Source of the DNA: DASQMT01 sp963839615
Lineage (GTDB): Bacteria > Actinomycetota > Thermoleophilia > Solirubrobacterales > Solirubrobacteraceae
Reading direction: 5' to 3'
Assembly: GCA_963839615.1 (NCBI GenBank)
Contig: CAWIVY010000001.1
Span: 1 to 64,000 of the forward strand
DNA: 64,000 bases
The notes under the pieces were generated by a model. That model made no database searches, was not told where the DNA came from, and saw nothing but the letters and a program-made list of their open reading frames with translations. Both the position numbers and the translations under genes were made by a program. Below, one piece after another: positions 42,135-50,240 of the stretch (its first letter is position 1; the number at the start of each line of letters is the position of its first letter).

Positions 42135-42650
42135 CCGGCGCAGGCCGAAGAAGTAGTCCGCGCCCGAGACGACCGTGATCACGACGGTCACGTAGACGAT
42201 CGCGTCGACCCACAGCGGCGAGTCGTCGACTGCGATCAGGCACATCACCATCGCGATCTGCGCGACGGTCTTGAGCTTGCCCCACAGGCTCGCGGCCATG
42301 ACGTGACCCTGCTCGATCGCGAGCTGGCGCAGGCCGGTGACCGCCAGCTCGCGCGCAATGATCACCATCGCGACCCAGGCCGAGAGCCGGTCAAGGGAGA
42401 CGAGCGAGACGAGCGCGCTGGTGACCAGCAGCTTGTCGGCGAGCGGGTCCATCAGCTTGCCGAACGTGCTCTCGATCTTGGCCCGGCGCGCGATCCAGCC
42501 GTCGAGCGCGTCCGTGAACGACGCGAACGCGAACACGATCGCCGCCAGCAGGTCGCCCTGCGGACCCTCCGAGAGCAGCGCGGCCACGAGGACCGGGACC
42601 AGCAGGATGCGGAGGACGGTCAGGACGTTCGGCACGTTGAGCTCGAACAC
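42078..42650 (-). CDS. pgsA: CDP-alcohol phosphatidyltransferase (PgsA type)
   Basis: A 190-residue integral membrane enzyme. The CDP-alcohol motif D-x2-D-G-x2-A-R-x8-G-x3-D-x3-D is complete (D47, D50, G51, A54, R55, G64, D68, D72). NVPNVLTVLRILLVP at the start is typical of CDP-diacylglycerol-glycerol-3-phosphate phosphatidyltransferase, the first committed step to phosphatidylglycerol. Five to six membrane helices. Other members of the family (phosphatidylinositol-phosphate synthase) cannot be fully excluded, but the sequence favours PgsA. Confidence 0.85.
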   Translation of the reverse strand: MFELNVPNVLTVLRILLVPVLVAALLSEGPQGDLLAAIVFAFASFTDALDGWIARRAKIESTFGKLMDPLADKLLVTSALVSLVSLDRLSAWVAMVIIARELAVTGLRQLAIEQGHVMAASLWGKLKTVAQIAMVMCLIAVDDSPLWVDAIVYVTVVITVVSGADYFFGLRRLLRSRAAVDPVAQRDVAG

Positions 42651-42671
42651 CGACCGGCACGTTACAGCCGC

Positions 42672-43499
42672 TCAGCGCGCGCTGAGCCCTGCCGCGCCCG
42701 CGCTCGCGACGATCACCATCGCGATCGCGACCAGCTCGCGCGCCCCCAGCGCCTGGCCCAGCACCACGAACCCGGCGAGCGCGGCGACCGCCGGCTCGAG
42801 CGACATCAGGACGCCGAACACCGCCGCCGGGATCCGCCGCAGCGCCTCCAGCTCGAGCGAGTACGGCAGCACCGACGAGGCCAGCGCGACGATCAGGGCG
42901 CTGCCGAGCAGGTCCGGCTGCGTGAGCGCGGCCCCGCCCTGGACCAGGCCCGCGGGCAGCACGACCAGCGCCCCGACGGCCATCGCCAGCGCCAGCCCGG
43001 AGCCGCCGGGGAACGCCGCGCCGGTGCGCTTGGACAGGTAGATGTAGGCGACCCAGCAGGCTGCGGCGGAGAGCGCGAAGAGCACGCCGAGCGCATCGAC
43101 CGATCCTCCCGTCGGATCGGCGAGCAGCACGATCCCCGCCGCCGCCAGCGCGACCCAGACGCCGTCGAGCGGGCGGCGCGAGCCGACCACCGCGACGAGC
43201 AGCGGCCCCGCGAACTCGATCGTGACCGCCACGCCGAGCGGGATCCGCGCCATCGACTCGTAGATCGACCAGTTCATCAGCCCGAGCGCGACGCCGAACG
43301 TCGCCGCGAGCCGCAGGTCCCCGGTCAGCCGTGGCCGCCAGATGACCCACAGGACGACCGCGGCGAACGCGAGCCGCAGGAACGCGGCCCCGCCCGGCCC
43401 GAGCTCGTCGAACAGCGTGATCGCGAACGCGGCGCCGACCTGGAGCGAACCCGCCGCGGCGAGCACGAGGCCCACCGCGACGGGCCGCTCCCGGCTCAT
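42672..43499 (-). CDS. EamA-family (RhtA-like) exporter
   Basis: A 275-residue protein with ten membrane helices arranged as two EamA repeats. GAAFAITLFDELGPGGAAFLRLAFAAVVLW and LGLMNWSIYESMARIPLGVAVTIEF are characteristic of the RhtA/threonine-homoserine exporter branch, and the second half ends SLEPAVAALAGFVVLGQAL. Likely exports amino acids or related metabolites. The start overlaps the stop of the upstream acylase-like gene by 4 bases (ATGA), so the two are co-translated. Confidence 0.85.
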   Translation of the reverse strand: MSRERPVAVGLVLAAAGSLQVGAAFAITLFDELGPGGAAFLRLAFAAVVLWVIWRPRLTGDLRLAATFGVALGLMNWSIYESMARIPLGVAVTIEFAGPLLVAVVGSRRPLDGVWVALAAAGIVLLADPTGGSVDALGVLFALSAAACWVAYIYLSKRTGAAFPGGSGLALAMAVGALVVLPAGLVQGGAALTQPDLLGSALIVALASSVLPYSLELEALRRIPAAVFGVLMSLEPAVAALAGFVVLGQALGARELVAIAMVIVASAGAAGLSAR

Positions 43500-45781
43500 C
43501 TGCGGCCCGTCACCCGCTCGCGCGTGTACTCCGGGTCGCTCCTGATCTCGCTCTCCTTGAAGCGCAGCGGCAGCCAGCGCTCCTCCGAGTACAGCCGCGT
43601 CTGGTCGGCGAAGTGCTCGGAGTCCGGGTTCTCGGACTGCGAGTAGCGCAGGATCGCCTGGCCGCGCGGGCCGTCGTCGGTCAGCTCGGCGGCCATCACG
43701 AACGAGGAGCCGGTGTAGGGCTGGTAGACGCCCTGATCGTTGCGCTTCGTAGTCAGGACGTTGAAGCAGCCCTCGTTGTCGGGGCAGCCGCTCATCGGCA
43801 GCCGCTCGTCGTCGCGGACCTCGTACTGCAAGTCGCCGAGCGGCACGTCGAGCGCGATTCCCTTGGCCCGCAGGTCCGCGACCGCGGCGCGGATCGCGGC
43901 GGGCACGTCGACCCGGTCGGTGGCGAGCCCGTTCGGCGTCCCCAGCGGATCCGCCTTCGAGAACGGCGTCGCGAACGCCGCCGCGCCGCCCAGCTGCCGC
44001 CAGATCTCGCGGAAGAGCACGGCGCCGCGCGATTCGGCATCCGCGCGCAGGTCCCACGCCGCGAGCACGTCGCACGCGGCCGTCAGATCCGCGCCGCCGC
44101 CGCGGCAGGCCGCCACGAGCGGGTCGCGCACGAGCTCGCCCGTGAGGTTGCGGTTGGAGAAGAAGACGGCCTGCAGGTTCTCGAGCGTGAAGCCCGGCGC
44201 GCCGAGCCCGTCGGTCCCCGCCAGCCGCTGCTCGGCCATCGTCGCCGCGAGCCGCGTGCGCGGCAGGTTGACCTTCTCCTCGCCGATCACGCGCGGGAAG
44301 CCCGTCAGCCGCTGGTCGGCGTTCGGCAGCCAGAACGAGTCGTTGGAGTTGAACGTGTAGTCGCGCCGCACGGTCGTCGGCAGGGACTTCGGGCCGAGGA
44401 TCCCGCGCGCGGCGGCGCCGGGGTCCCGCGGCAGCCGGCAGGCCTTGCGCGAGCCGTCGAGCACGCCGATCCCGGCGGCGCTCAGCAGCAGCGGGCTCTT
44501 CGCCGCCCCGCAGTCCTCGAGGAACGACGGCTTGAGGTTCGGGATCGCGCCGTCGTCGCCGTAGTAGGCGTTGCCCTTGTCGTCGGCGACGATCGAGTTG
44601 ACCCACGGGTTGCCCTGGATCCGCGCGGCCTTGCGGCGCCACTCCGCGACCGACCCGCTGCGGTTCCAGGCCGCCCACTGGTTCGAGATGCGGAGGTCGT
44701 GCGCGTTGGGGTCGGCGAGCGCGTAGGCCGTCTCGGCCGTCCAGTCCAGCGTCGCGTCCGGGCGCACGACGACGGGGCCCCAGCGCGTCTCGTAGAACGT
44801 GTGCGAGCGGGTGCCCACGCGCACCGTGCGCTTGCGCATCGCGACCTTCCTGCCGCCGACGAGGTAGGACGTCGGATCGCCGGGCGCGAGCTTCAGCTCG
44901 TAGGCGGCGAACCGCCGCGCGGTGGAGACGGTGTGCGTCCAGGCGATGTGGCGGTTGAAGCCGACGTTCACGACCGGCACGCCTTGCAGCGCGGCGCCGA
45001 TCGCGTTGATCTTGCCGGGGATCGTCAGGTGCAGCTCGTACCAGCGCGTGTCCATGCCGGACGGGAAGTGCGTGTTCGAGAGCAGCAGCGCGTTGGCGTC
45101 GCGCGCGCCGTCGGCGCCGATCGCGTAACCGTTCGAGCCCAGTCCGACGATGTCGTCGAGCGGCCTGCCGGCGTCGGCCGCCACGGCGGCCCCGGGCGGC
45201 GCGGCGTTGACCATCGCCTCGAGCAGCGCGGCGCCGGAGGCGCGCAGCCCGAGCTGGTAGATGCGGCGGTAGAGGTCGATCGGCCGCATCGGCTTGACCC
45301 ACTTCGCGCCGCGGCAGCGCGGGTCGGGGAGGTTGTCGCGCCCGGTACGGCGCAGGTAGGCGTTCCAGCCGGCCGCGAACCCGCGCACCGACGCCCTGAC
45401 GTCCTTGCCCGGGCCGTGCGGGTAGCGGCGCTTCGCGAGCCGCTCGACCACGCCCGAGTCCTTGATGCGCTGGAAGAAGAAGTCCGAGGCGAGGTTGTTC
45501 GTCTGGCCGCCGAGATCGCCGTAGCTCGCGTCCGGCCCGAAGTAGCGCGAGCGCTGCGCTCTCACCGTCGTGAGGATGTCGGCGAAGCGGCAGACCTGGT
45601 CGTCCGCGTACGCGTACGCGTAGCCGAACCCGAGCGAGCCGTAGTCGCGCGCCTTGACGTGCGGCATGCCCCCCTCGGTGCGCCGGATCTCGGCCGCGTA
45701 GCGACCGGCCTTCGCCGCCGCGGCGGTTGACGGCGCGAGCATGAGCATGGCGAGCGCGGCCGCCACGAGGGTTCCTCTCAT
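43496..45781 (-). CDS. Exported penicillin-acylase-family hydrolase
   Basis: A 761-residue Ntn-hydrolase precursor with a signal peptide (GTLVAAALAMLMLAPSTAAA). The nucleophile serine is S216 in VGLGSNGYAIGADGA, where the chain is normally cut into alpha and beta subunits; the beta-subunit residues NTHFP, NVGFNRHIAWTHTVS and the late VVVRPDA.. strands follow. Family members deacylate penicillins, acyl-homoserine lactones or other N-acyl compounds; this branch is close to quorum-quenching acylases, but the substrate is not shown by sequence. Co-translated with an amino-acid-type exporter, which would fit release and export of an amine product. Confidence 0.8.
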   Translation of the reverse strand: MRGTLVAAALAMLMLAPSTAAAAKAGRYAAEIRRTEGGMPHVKARDYGSLGFGYAYAYADDQVCRFADILTTVRAQRSRYFGPDASYGDLGGQTNNLASDFFFQRIKDSGVVERLAKRRYPHGPGKDVRASVRGFAAGWNAYLRRTGRDNLPDPRCRGAKWVKPMRPIDLYRRIYQLGLRASGAALLEAMVNAAPPGAAVAADAGRPLDDIVGLGSNGYAIGADGARDANALLLSNTHFPSGMDTRWYELHLTIPGKINAIGAALQGVPVVNVGFNRHIAWTHTVSTARRFAAYELKLAPGDPTSYLVGGRKVAMRKRTVRVGTRSHTFYETRWGPVVVRPDATLDWTAETAYALADPNAHDLRISNQWAAWNRSGSVAEWRRKAARIQGNPWVNSIVADDKGNAYYGDDGAIPNLKPSFLEDCGAAKSPLLLSAAGIGVLDGSRKACRLPRDPGAAARGILGPKSLPTTVRRDYTFNSNDSFWLPNADQRLTGFPRVIGEEKVNLPRTRLAATMAEQRLAGTDGLGAPGFTLENLQAVFFSNRNLTGELVRDPLVAACRGGGADLTAACDVLAAWDLRADAESRGAVLFREIWRQLGGAAAFATPFSKADPLGTPNGLATDRVDVPAAIRAAVADLRAKGIALDVPLGDLQYEVRDDERLPMSGCPDNEGCFNVLTTKRNDQGVYQPYTGSSFVMAAELTDDGPRGQAILRYSQSENPDSEHFADQTRLYSEERWLPLRFKESEIRSDPEYTRERVTGRR

Positions 45782-45871
45782 GGACGGGCAATCTACGGGT
45801 TTCGCGGCGCGGGTTTAGCCTGGATCCGCCGATCATCGTGGATGCCTCGGCGCCGTGGGGCGAGTCAAAGT

Positions 45872-45920
45872 CGATCGGCCGCGCATCCATGTGGTGATCC
45901 ACCTGGTTCGCGGCCGATCG
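45872..45920. other. Strong nested hairpin in the divergent intergenic region
   Basis: CGATCGGCCGCG (45872-45883) pairs perfectly with CGCGGCCGATCG (45909-45920). Inside, CCATGTGG and CCACCTGG form a second stem with one mismatch. There is no T-run. It lies 90 bases from the acylase start and also 90 bases from the response-regulator-like start, so it could be a protein-binding palindrome, a leader structure or a small RNA element. No gene is visible in 45782-46012. Confidence 0.6.
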
Positions 45921-46012
45921 GCTCTGGCGAAGGGCCACGGCGGCGAGGCGCCGCGAGAATCGGTGGATTCAGGTTTAGATCGGGTTGAAGGATCGCTGAG
46001 AGGGTTGGCTCC

Positions 46013-46588
46013 GTGACACGCGTAGCCGTCATCGACCCGCAGCCCGCAGTCCGCGCGGGGCTGGTCATGCTCCTCCGTGCCGAGCCGGGCGTCGTCCCGG
46101 TCGGAACGGCGGCAGGGAGCAGCGACGCGCACGACCTGCTCGCACGCGAGCGCCCCGACGTGGTGCTGCTCGAGCATCGCCTGCTCGACGGCGACGGCAT
46201 CGCGCTGTGCCGGCGGATCAAGGCCGAGAGCGCGGGCACCCGCGTGATCCTCTACACGGCGCTGCCCGACGCCGAGGTCGACCTGGTGGCCCGCGTCGTC
46301 GGCGCCGACGGGCTCGTCGACAAGGCGGCGCCCCCTGCCGAGCTGTTCGAGGCGATCCGGATCGTCGCGCGCGGGGAGACCGCGCTGCCGCCGCTCACCC
46401 GTGCTCAGCTCGACGCGGCGGCGCACCGCGTCGACCCCGACGACCTCGCGCTGCTCGCGATGCTCGTCGACCGCACGTCGCCCGCCGACGTCGCCGCGAC
46501 GCTGCACATGGACCGCAGCCGGGTCGCCAAGCGCACCGAGCGGGTGCTCGGGCGCCTGCGCCGCGCCACACCCCGCGCCGCCGCCTGA
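46013..46588 (+). CDS. Pseudo-receiver response-regulator-like protein
   Basis: A 191-residue protein. Residues 1-120 are a receiver domain (VAVIDPQPAVRAGLVMLL, VILYTALPDAEVDLVARVVGADGLVDKAA) with T82 and K104 in place, but the phosphoacceptor aspartate is replaced by E54 in DVVLLEHRLLDG, and only one of the usual two N-terminal acidic residues is present. The C-terminal part (LLAMLVDRTSPADVAATLHMDRSRVAKRTERVLGRL) is a LuxR/GerE-like helix-turn-helix with weak match. It probably acts without phosphorylation. Start is GTG. It precedes clpP on the same strand by 28 bases. Confidence 0.75.
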   Translation: MTRVAVIDPQPAVRAGLVMLLRAEPGVVPVGTAAGSSDAHDLLARERPDVVLLEHRLLDGDGIALCRRIKAESAGTRVILYTALPDAEVDLVARVVGADGLVDKAAPPAELFEAIRIVARGETALPPLTRAQLDAAAHRVDPDDLALLAMLVDRTSPADVAATLHMDRSRVAKRTERVLGRLRRATPRAAA

Positions 46589-46615
46589 TCTTCCGGCCTG
46601 CTATTCCTCTCGGCC

Positions 46616-47197
46616 ATGCCCCTGGTCCCGATGGTGATCGAGCGAACGGCCCGTGGCGAGCGCGAGTTCGACATCTTCTCGCGGCTGCTCAACGAGCGGA
46701 TCATCTTCCTCGGGTCGGCGATCGACGACATGGTCGCGAACCTGGTCGTGGCGCAGCTGCTGCACCTCGAGTCCCAGGACCCCGACAAGGACATCTCGAT
46801 CTACATCAACTCCCCCGGCGGCTCGATCTATGCCGGGCTCGCGGTGTACGACACGATGCACTTCATCAAGCCCGACGTGGCGACGATCTGCGTCGGCGTC
46901 GCGATGTCGATGGGCTCGCTGCTGCTGACCGGTGGCGCTCCGGGCAAGCGGATGGCGCTGCCCAACTCGCGCCAGCTGATCCACCAGCCGTCGTCGGGGT
47001 TCGAGGGCCAGTCGACGGACATCGAGATCCACGCGCGCGAGGTGCTCAAGACGCGCAAGCGCATCGACGAGATCTACGCCAAGCACACCGGGCAGACCGA
47101 GGAGCAGGTGCACGCCGACATGGAGCGCGACCGCTTCTTCCGCGCCGATCAGGCCGTCGAGTACGGCTTGATCGACCGCGTCCTCACGCAGCACTAA
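46616..47197 (+). CDS. clpP: ATP-dependent Clp protease proteolytic subunit
   Basis: A 193-residue ClpP: VPMVIERTARGEREFDIFSRLLNERIIFLG, INSPGGSIYAGLAVYDTM, and an intact Ser-His-Asp triad at S98 (MSMGS), H123 (LIHQP) and D172 (RDRFF). It forms the tetradecameric chamber used with ClpX or ClpC. The handle region and the adapter-docking N-terminus are normal. Unlike many bacteria, no tig or clpX is adjacent; the upstream pseudo-receiver gene may share its transcript. The stop overlaps a very small gene on the opposite strand. Confidence 0.95.
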   Translation: MPLVPMVIERTARGEREFDIFSRLLNERIIFLGSAIDDMVANLVVAQLLHLESQDPDKDISIYINSPGGSIYAGLAVYDTMHFIKPDVATICVGVAMSMGSLLLTGGAPGKRMALPNSRQLIHQPSSGFEGQSTDIEIHAREVLKTRKRIDEIYAKHTGQTEEQVHADMERDRFFRADQAVEYGLIDRVLTQH

Positions 47198-47304
47198 GCC
47201 TGCGGCGCCTCCTGCGCGTCCGCGCGAGGCTTGGCCTCGGCGGTCGGGGCCGACGGGATCAGCAGCGCCGTGAGCGCGGTGGCAAGCATGGTGTTGTGGG
47301 TCAT
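47194..47304 (-). CDS. 36-residue predicted secreted peptide
   Basis: MTHNTMLATALTALLIPSAP followed by TAEAKPRADAQEAPQA. The first 23 residues look like a short signal peptide with cleavage after TAEA, leaving a 13-residue acidic/polar product, or it is a tiny single-helix protein. A GAGGAGG Shine-Dalgarno lies 6 bases upstream of the ATG, the strongest single argument for translation. The stop (TAG) overlaps the clpP stop on the other strand. No relatives recognised. Confidence 0.5.
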   Translation of the reverse strand: MTHNTMLATALTALLIPSAPTAEAKPRADAQEAPQA

Positions 47305-47367
47305 CCGTTGCCTCCTCTGGGATCCGTTCAGAGGTTGAAACACCGCCGCGGGCGCGAAGTCACGACG

Positions 47368-47749
47368 TCAGCGGCTGCGCGGACGCATCTCCGATCCTCG
47401 GCGCGTCCGCTCAAGCTGCGGCGCCTCGGGTGCGATCGTGAGCACTCCCGGGGAGAGCGGGTCCGCGCGGCTGCCGATGTATGACTCCAGCGCGGCGAAG
47501 GCGCGGGCGTCGAGCCCGCCCGGGACCTCGCGCGCGAGGATCTCCAGCGCCTGCTCGAGCGGCAGTGCCGCGCGGTAGGGCCGCTCGGCCCAGATCCGAG
47601 CGGACGCCGGCCGGCAGCCGGAGCTCCTCGGCGATCCGCATCCCGATCATGCAGGAGCGGACCGCGTGGCCGGCGGGCTGGCCCTCGGTGATGTCGAGCG
47701 CGTAGGAGAGCGCGCCGATGACGCCCGAAAGCGCGATGTCCCCCTGCAC
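47368..47749 (-). pseudogene. Internally deleted HD-GYP-type gene
   Basis: The 5' part (GTG 47749) reads VQGDIALSGVIGALSYALDI, then TEGQPAGHAVRSCMIGMRIAEELRLP, the usual beginning of an actinobacterial HD-GYP protein. A different frame then continues ERPYRAALPLEQALEILAREVPGGLDARAFAALESYIG, the usual end of the same type of protein (DRPYR..., counted after the HHERWDG region). The HD-GYP core of some 300 residues is missing, so an internal deletion with a frame change has removed the catalytic domain. Confidence 0.65.
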
Positions 47750-47781
47750 ACACCTGTGATCGACAGCGTCTGGCGAACCGC

Positions 47782-48564
47782 TTAGGCGATCGGGTGCTCG
47801 ATCACGCCGAGCCCCTCGATCTCGCAGCGGACCACGTCGCCGGACGCGAGGAAGCGCGGCGGGTCCAGCGACATGCCGACCCCGCTCGGGGTCCCGGTCA
47901 GGATCAGGTCGCCGGGCTCGAGCGTGATCGCCTCGGCGATGAAGTCGATCAGCGCGCGCGGCCCGAAGATCAGGTCGGAGGTGTGCCCGTCCTGGCGCAG
48001 CTCGCCGTTGACGTGGGTGGTCAGCCGCAGGTTCTCCGGGTCTGGCACCTCGTCGGCTGTCGTGATCCAGGGCCCCCAGGGGCAGAACGTGTCGGCCGCC
48101 TTGGCGCGCGTCCATTGCGACTCGCGCTTCTGCAGGTCGCGCGCGGAGACGTCGTCGGCGACCGCGTAGCCGGCGATCTCGCCGTCCGCCCCCATCACGA
48201 CCGTCAGCTCGACCTCGTAGTCGAGTCGCCGCACGACCGCGGGGCAGCGCACGGGCCCGGACGGCGGCGCACTCGAGCTCGGCAGCTTGAGGAACACGAG
48301 CGGCGCATCGGGCGTTTCGAAGCCGGTCTCGCGTGCATGCTCGGCGTAGTTGAAGCCGATGCAGAAGATCGCGCGCGGGCGCGGGACCGGGGCGAGCAGG
48401 GTGACGTCGGCGAGCGCGAACGACTCGCCGCCGGCGGGCGTGCGGTCGCCATGCGCGAGCCGGTCGAGCACCGTGCCGGCCTCGAACGCGACGACCCGAT
48501 CGCCGCGGACCTCGCCGGCGCGGGGCTCCTCGCCGCCGGACTGGACGAACGTTGCGAGCCGCAT
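47782..48564 (-). CDS. Fumarylacetoacetate hydrolase (FAH) family protein
   Basis: A 260-residue enzyme. FAH fold marks: FCIGFNYAEHARETGF, PLVFLKLPSS, RLDYEVELTVVMG with the metal-ligand E-x-E, GYAVADDVSARDLQKRESQW, and GDLILTGTPSGVG near the C-terminus. Family members act on 2,4-diketo or hydroxy acids, for example acylpyruvases or 2-hydroxyhepta-2,4-diene-dioate isomerases; substrate not fixed. ATG 48564 is chosen (MRLATFVQSG), 48582 is an alternative. It is divergent from the GAF-GGDEF gene with under 40 bases between. Confidence 0.85.
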   Translation of the reverse strand: MRLATFVQSGGEEPRAGEVRGDRVVAFEAGTVLDRLAHGDRTPAGGESFALADVTLLAPVPRPRAIFCIGFNYAEHARETGFETPDAPLVFLKLPSSSAPPSGPVRCPAVVRRLDYEVELTVVMGADGEIAGYAVADDVSARDLQKRESQWTRAKAADTFCPWGPWITTADEVPDPENLRLTTHVNGELRQDGHTSDLIFGPRALIDFIAEAITLEPGDLILTGTPSGVGMSLDPPRFLASGDVVRCEIEGLGVIEHPIA

Positions 48565-48600
48565 CTGGACGAATGATCCCATGGTTGGGGGTTCAGATTC

Positions 48601-50097
48601 GTGCTCGACGCGACGACAATACGTTGGATGGACGCAGGTGCGATCAAGGCCGCGGCCGCTGCGTCGGCGGCTTCGTACCGCTCGTTCGCCGATGCCACCC
48701 GCTCCGTGCTCGATCTGCTCGAGCGGTTGATGCCGGATTGCGCGCTCTATCTGTCGCACCTCGATCGCGTCCACTCGGTCCACCGGATCGTCGACACGCG
48801 CGCCGGGGTGCCGCTCGGGCTGCGCTCCAACCTCGCGACGCCGCTCGACGAGTCCTACGACATCGCGATGGCCGACGAGCGCGCGCCGCGGCTCTGCAAC
48901 GACATCAGCGCCGACCCGGTGTACGCGAGCATCGGGATGCAGCGCCGCGCCGGCGCCGGCTCGTACCTCGGCGTGCCGCTCGAGCTGTCCGACGGCTCGC
49001 GCGTCGGCGCGCTGGCCGCGCTGTCCGAGCAGGCGGCCCGCTTCCGCCCGGACGACGAGCAGCTCTTCACGATGCTCGCGCGCGTGCTCGCCTACGAGCT
49101 CGAGCGCGAGTCGAACGAGCGCGACCTGCGGCGGCTCAACGACTCGCTGCGCGACCACGCGCGCGGCATGGGCGCGATCGGGCGCGTCGTGCGCGTGCTC
49201 GCCGGGGGCGAGGACGCCCGCCGCGCGGTCTGCCGCGCCGCGTGCGAGATGGCGGGCGCGCCCGTCGCCTTCCTGCTCGAGCCGTCCGGCCGCGAGTTCG
49301 TCTCGACGGCGATGAGCGGCGTCGACATGGCCCCCGTCACGATCCTGCCGCGGGCAGAGACCACCGGCCGCGCGTTCACCGCGCGCGAGAGCTACTTCGT
49401 GGCCGACGCGCGCACCCACCCCGCGCTCGCCCAGCCGCTCGTCGACGCCACCGAGGCACGGTCGGCGCTGTTCGAGCCGGTGCTGCGCGACGGGCAGATC
49501 TCCGGCGTGCTGATCGTCATCTGGCAGCTGCCGGTCGACGCCGTGCCGGAGAGCGCCTACGGGATGCTGCGGCTGCTCGCCGCCCAGGCCGCCGTCGCGA
49601 TCGAGCACGCCGGCCTGCGCGTGCGCATGGAGACGCTCGCGCTCACCGACGAGCTGACCGGCGTCGCGACGCGGCGCGTGTTCGAGGACGAGCTCCCGCG
49701 CGAGCTGGCCCGCGCGCGCCGCGGCGAGCACCCGGTGTCCGTGGCGATGCTCGACATCGACCACCTGGGCGCCTTCAACATGCTGCGCGGCGAGCGCGAG
49801 GGCGACCGCCTGATCAAGGAGTCCGCTGCGCTCTGGCGGGGAGAGCTGCGCGAGGTCGACGTGCTGGCGCGGCTCGAGGGGGGCTCGTTCGCGATCGTGC
49901 TCCCGGACTGCGGCCTCGGCGAGGCGATCGACGTGATGGACCGCGTGCGCGCGGCGACGCCGCGCGAGCAGACCGCATCCGCGGGCGTCGGGCGCTGGGA
50001 CGGCGAGGAGCCGGCCGAGCTGCTGCAGGCGCGCTGCGACGACGCGCTCACCGCCGCCAAGCAGGCGGGGCGCAACCTCACCATCGCCGCGGACTAG
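48601..50097 (+). CDS. GAF-GAF-degenerate GGDEF protein
   Basis: A 498-residue soluble protein. The first GAF-like module spans about 20-175 (GSYLGVPLELSDGSRVGALAAL), the second 190-335 (ETTGRAFTARESYFVADAR), and the C-terminal part is a GGDEF fold (LTDELTGVATRRVFEDEL, VAMLDIDHLGAFN). The signature motif reads EGGSF where GGDEF or GGEEF is needed, so cyclase activity is very unlikely; it may bind GTP or c-di-GMP or serve as a dimer module. Start is GTG at 48601; ATG 48628 is an alternative. Adjacent to the deleted HD-GYP gene. Confidence 0.8.
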   Translation: MLDATTIRWMDAGAIKAAAAASAASYRSFADATRSVLDLLERLMPDCALYLSHLDRVHSVHRIVDTRAGVPLGLRSNLATPLDESYDIAMADERAPRLCNDISADPVYASIGMQRRAGAGSYLGVPLELSDGSRVGALAALSEQAARFRPDDEQLFTMLARVLAYELERESNERDLRRLNDSLRDHARGMGAIGRVVRVLAGGEDARRAVCRAACEMAGAPVAFLLEPSGREFVSTAMSGVDMAPVTILPRAETTGRAFTARESYFVADARTHPALAQPLVDATEARSALFEPVLRDGQISGVLIVIWQLPVDAVPESAYGMLRLLAAQAAVAIEHAGLRVRMETLALTDELTGVATRRVFEDELPRELARARRGEHPVSVAMLDIDHLGAFNMLRGEREGDRLIKESAALWRGELREVDVLARLEGGSFAIVLPDCGLGEAIDVMDRVRAATPREQTASAGVGRWDGEEPAELLQARCDDALTAAKQAGRNLTIAAD

Positions 50098-50240
50098 CCG
50101 CGTCTCTCCGCGCTTCCGGGCAATGATGCGCGGCGAACTGCGGCATTGAGGGGGTGGGTCCGGGGTGCCGCGACGGCCCGATCGCACCGAGTGGCGACGT
50201 ACTCGGCGAGAGGCCGGCTAACTCGCCACTCGGCGCGAGC

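Noticed and set aside
45833..46507. Minus-strand frame opposite the pseudo-receiver gene
   Set aside because: Composition is typical of an antisense shadow; the plus-strand protein has a recognisable receiver fold.
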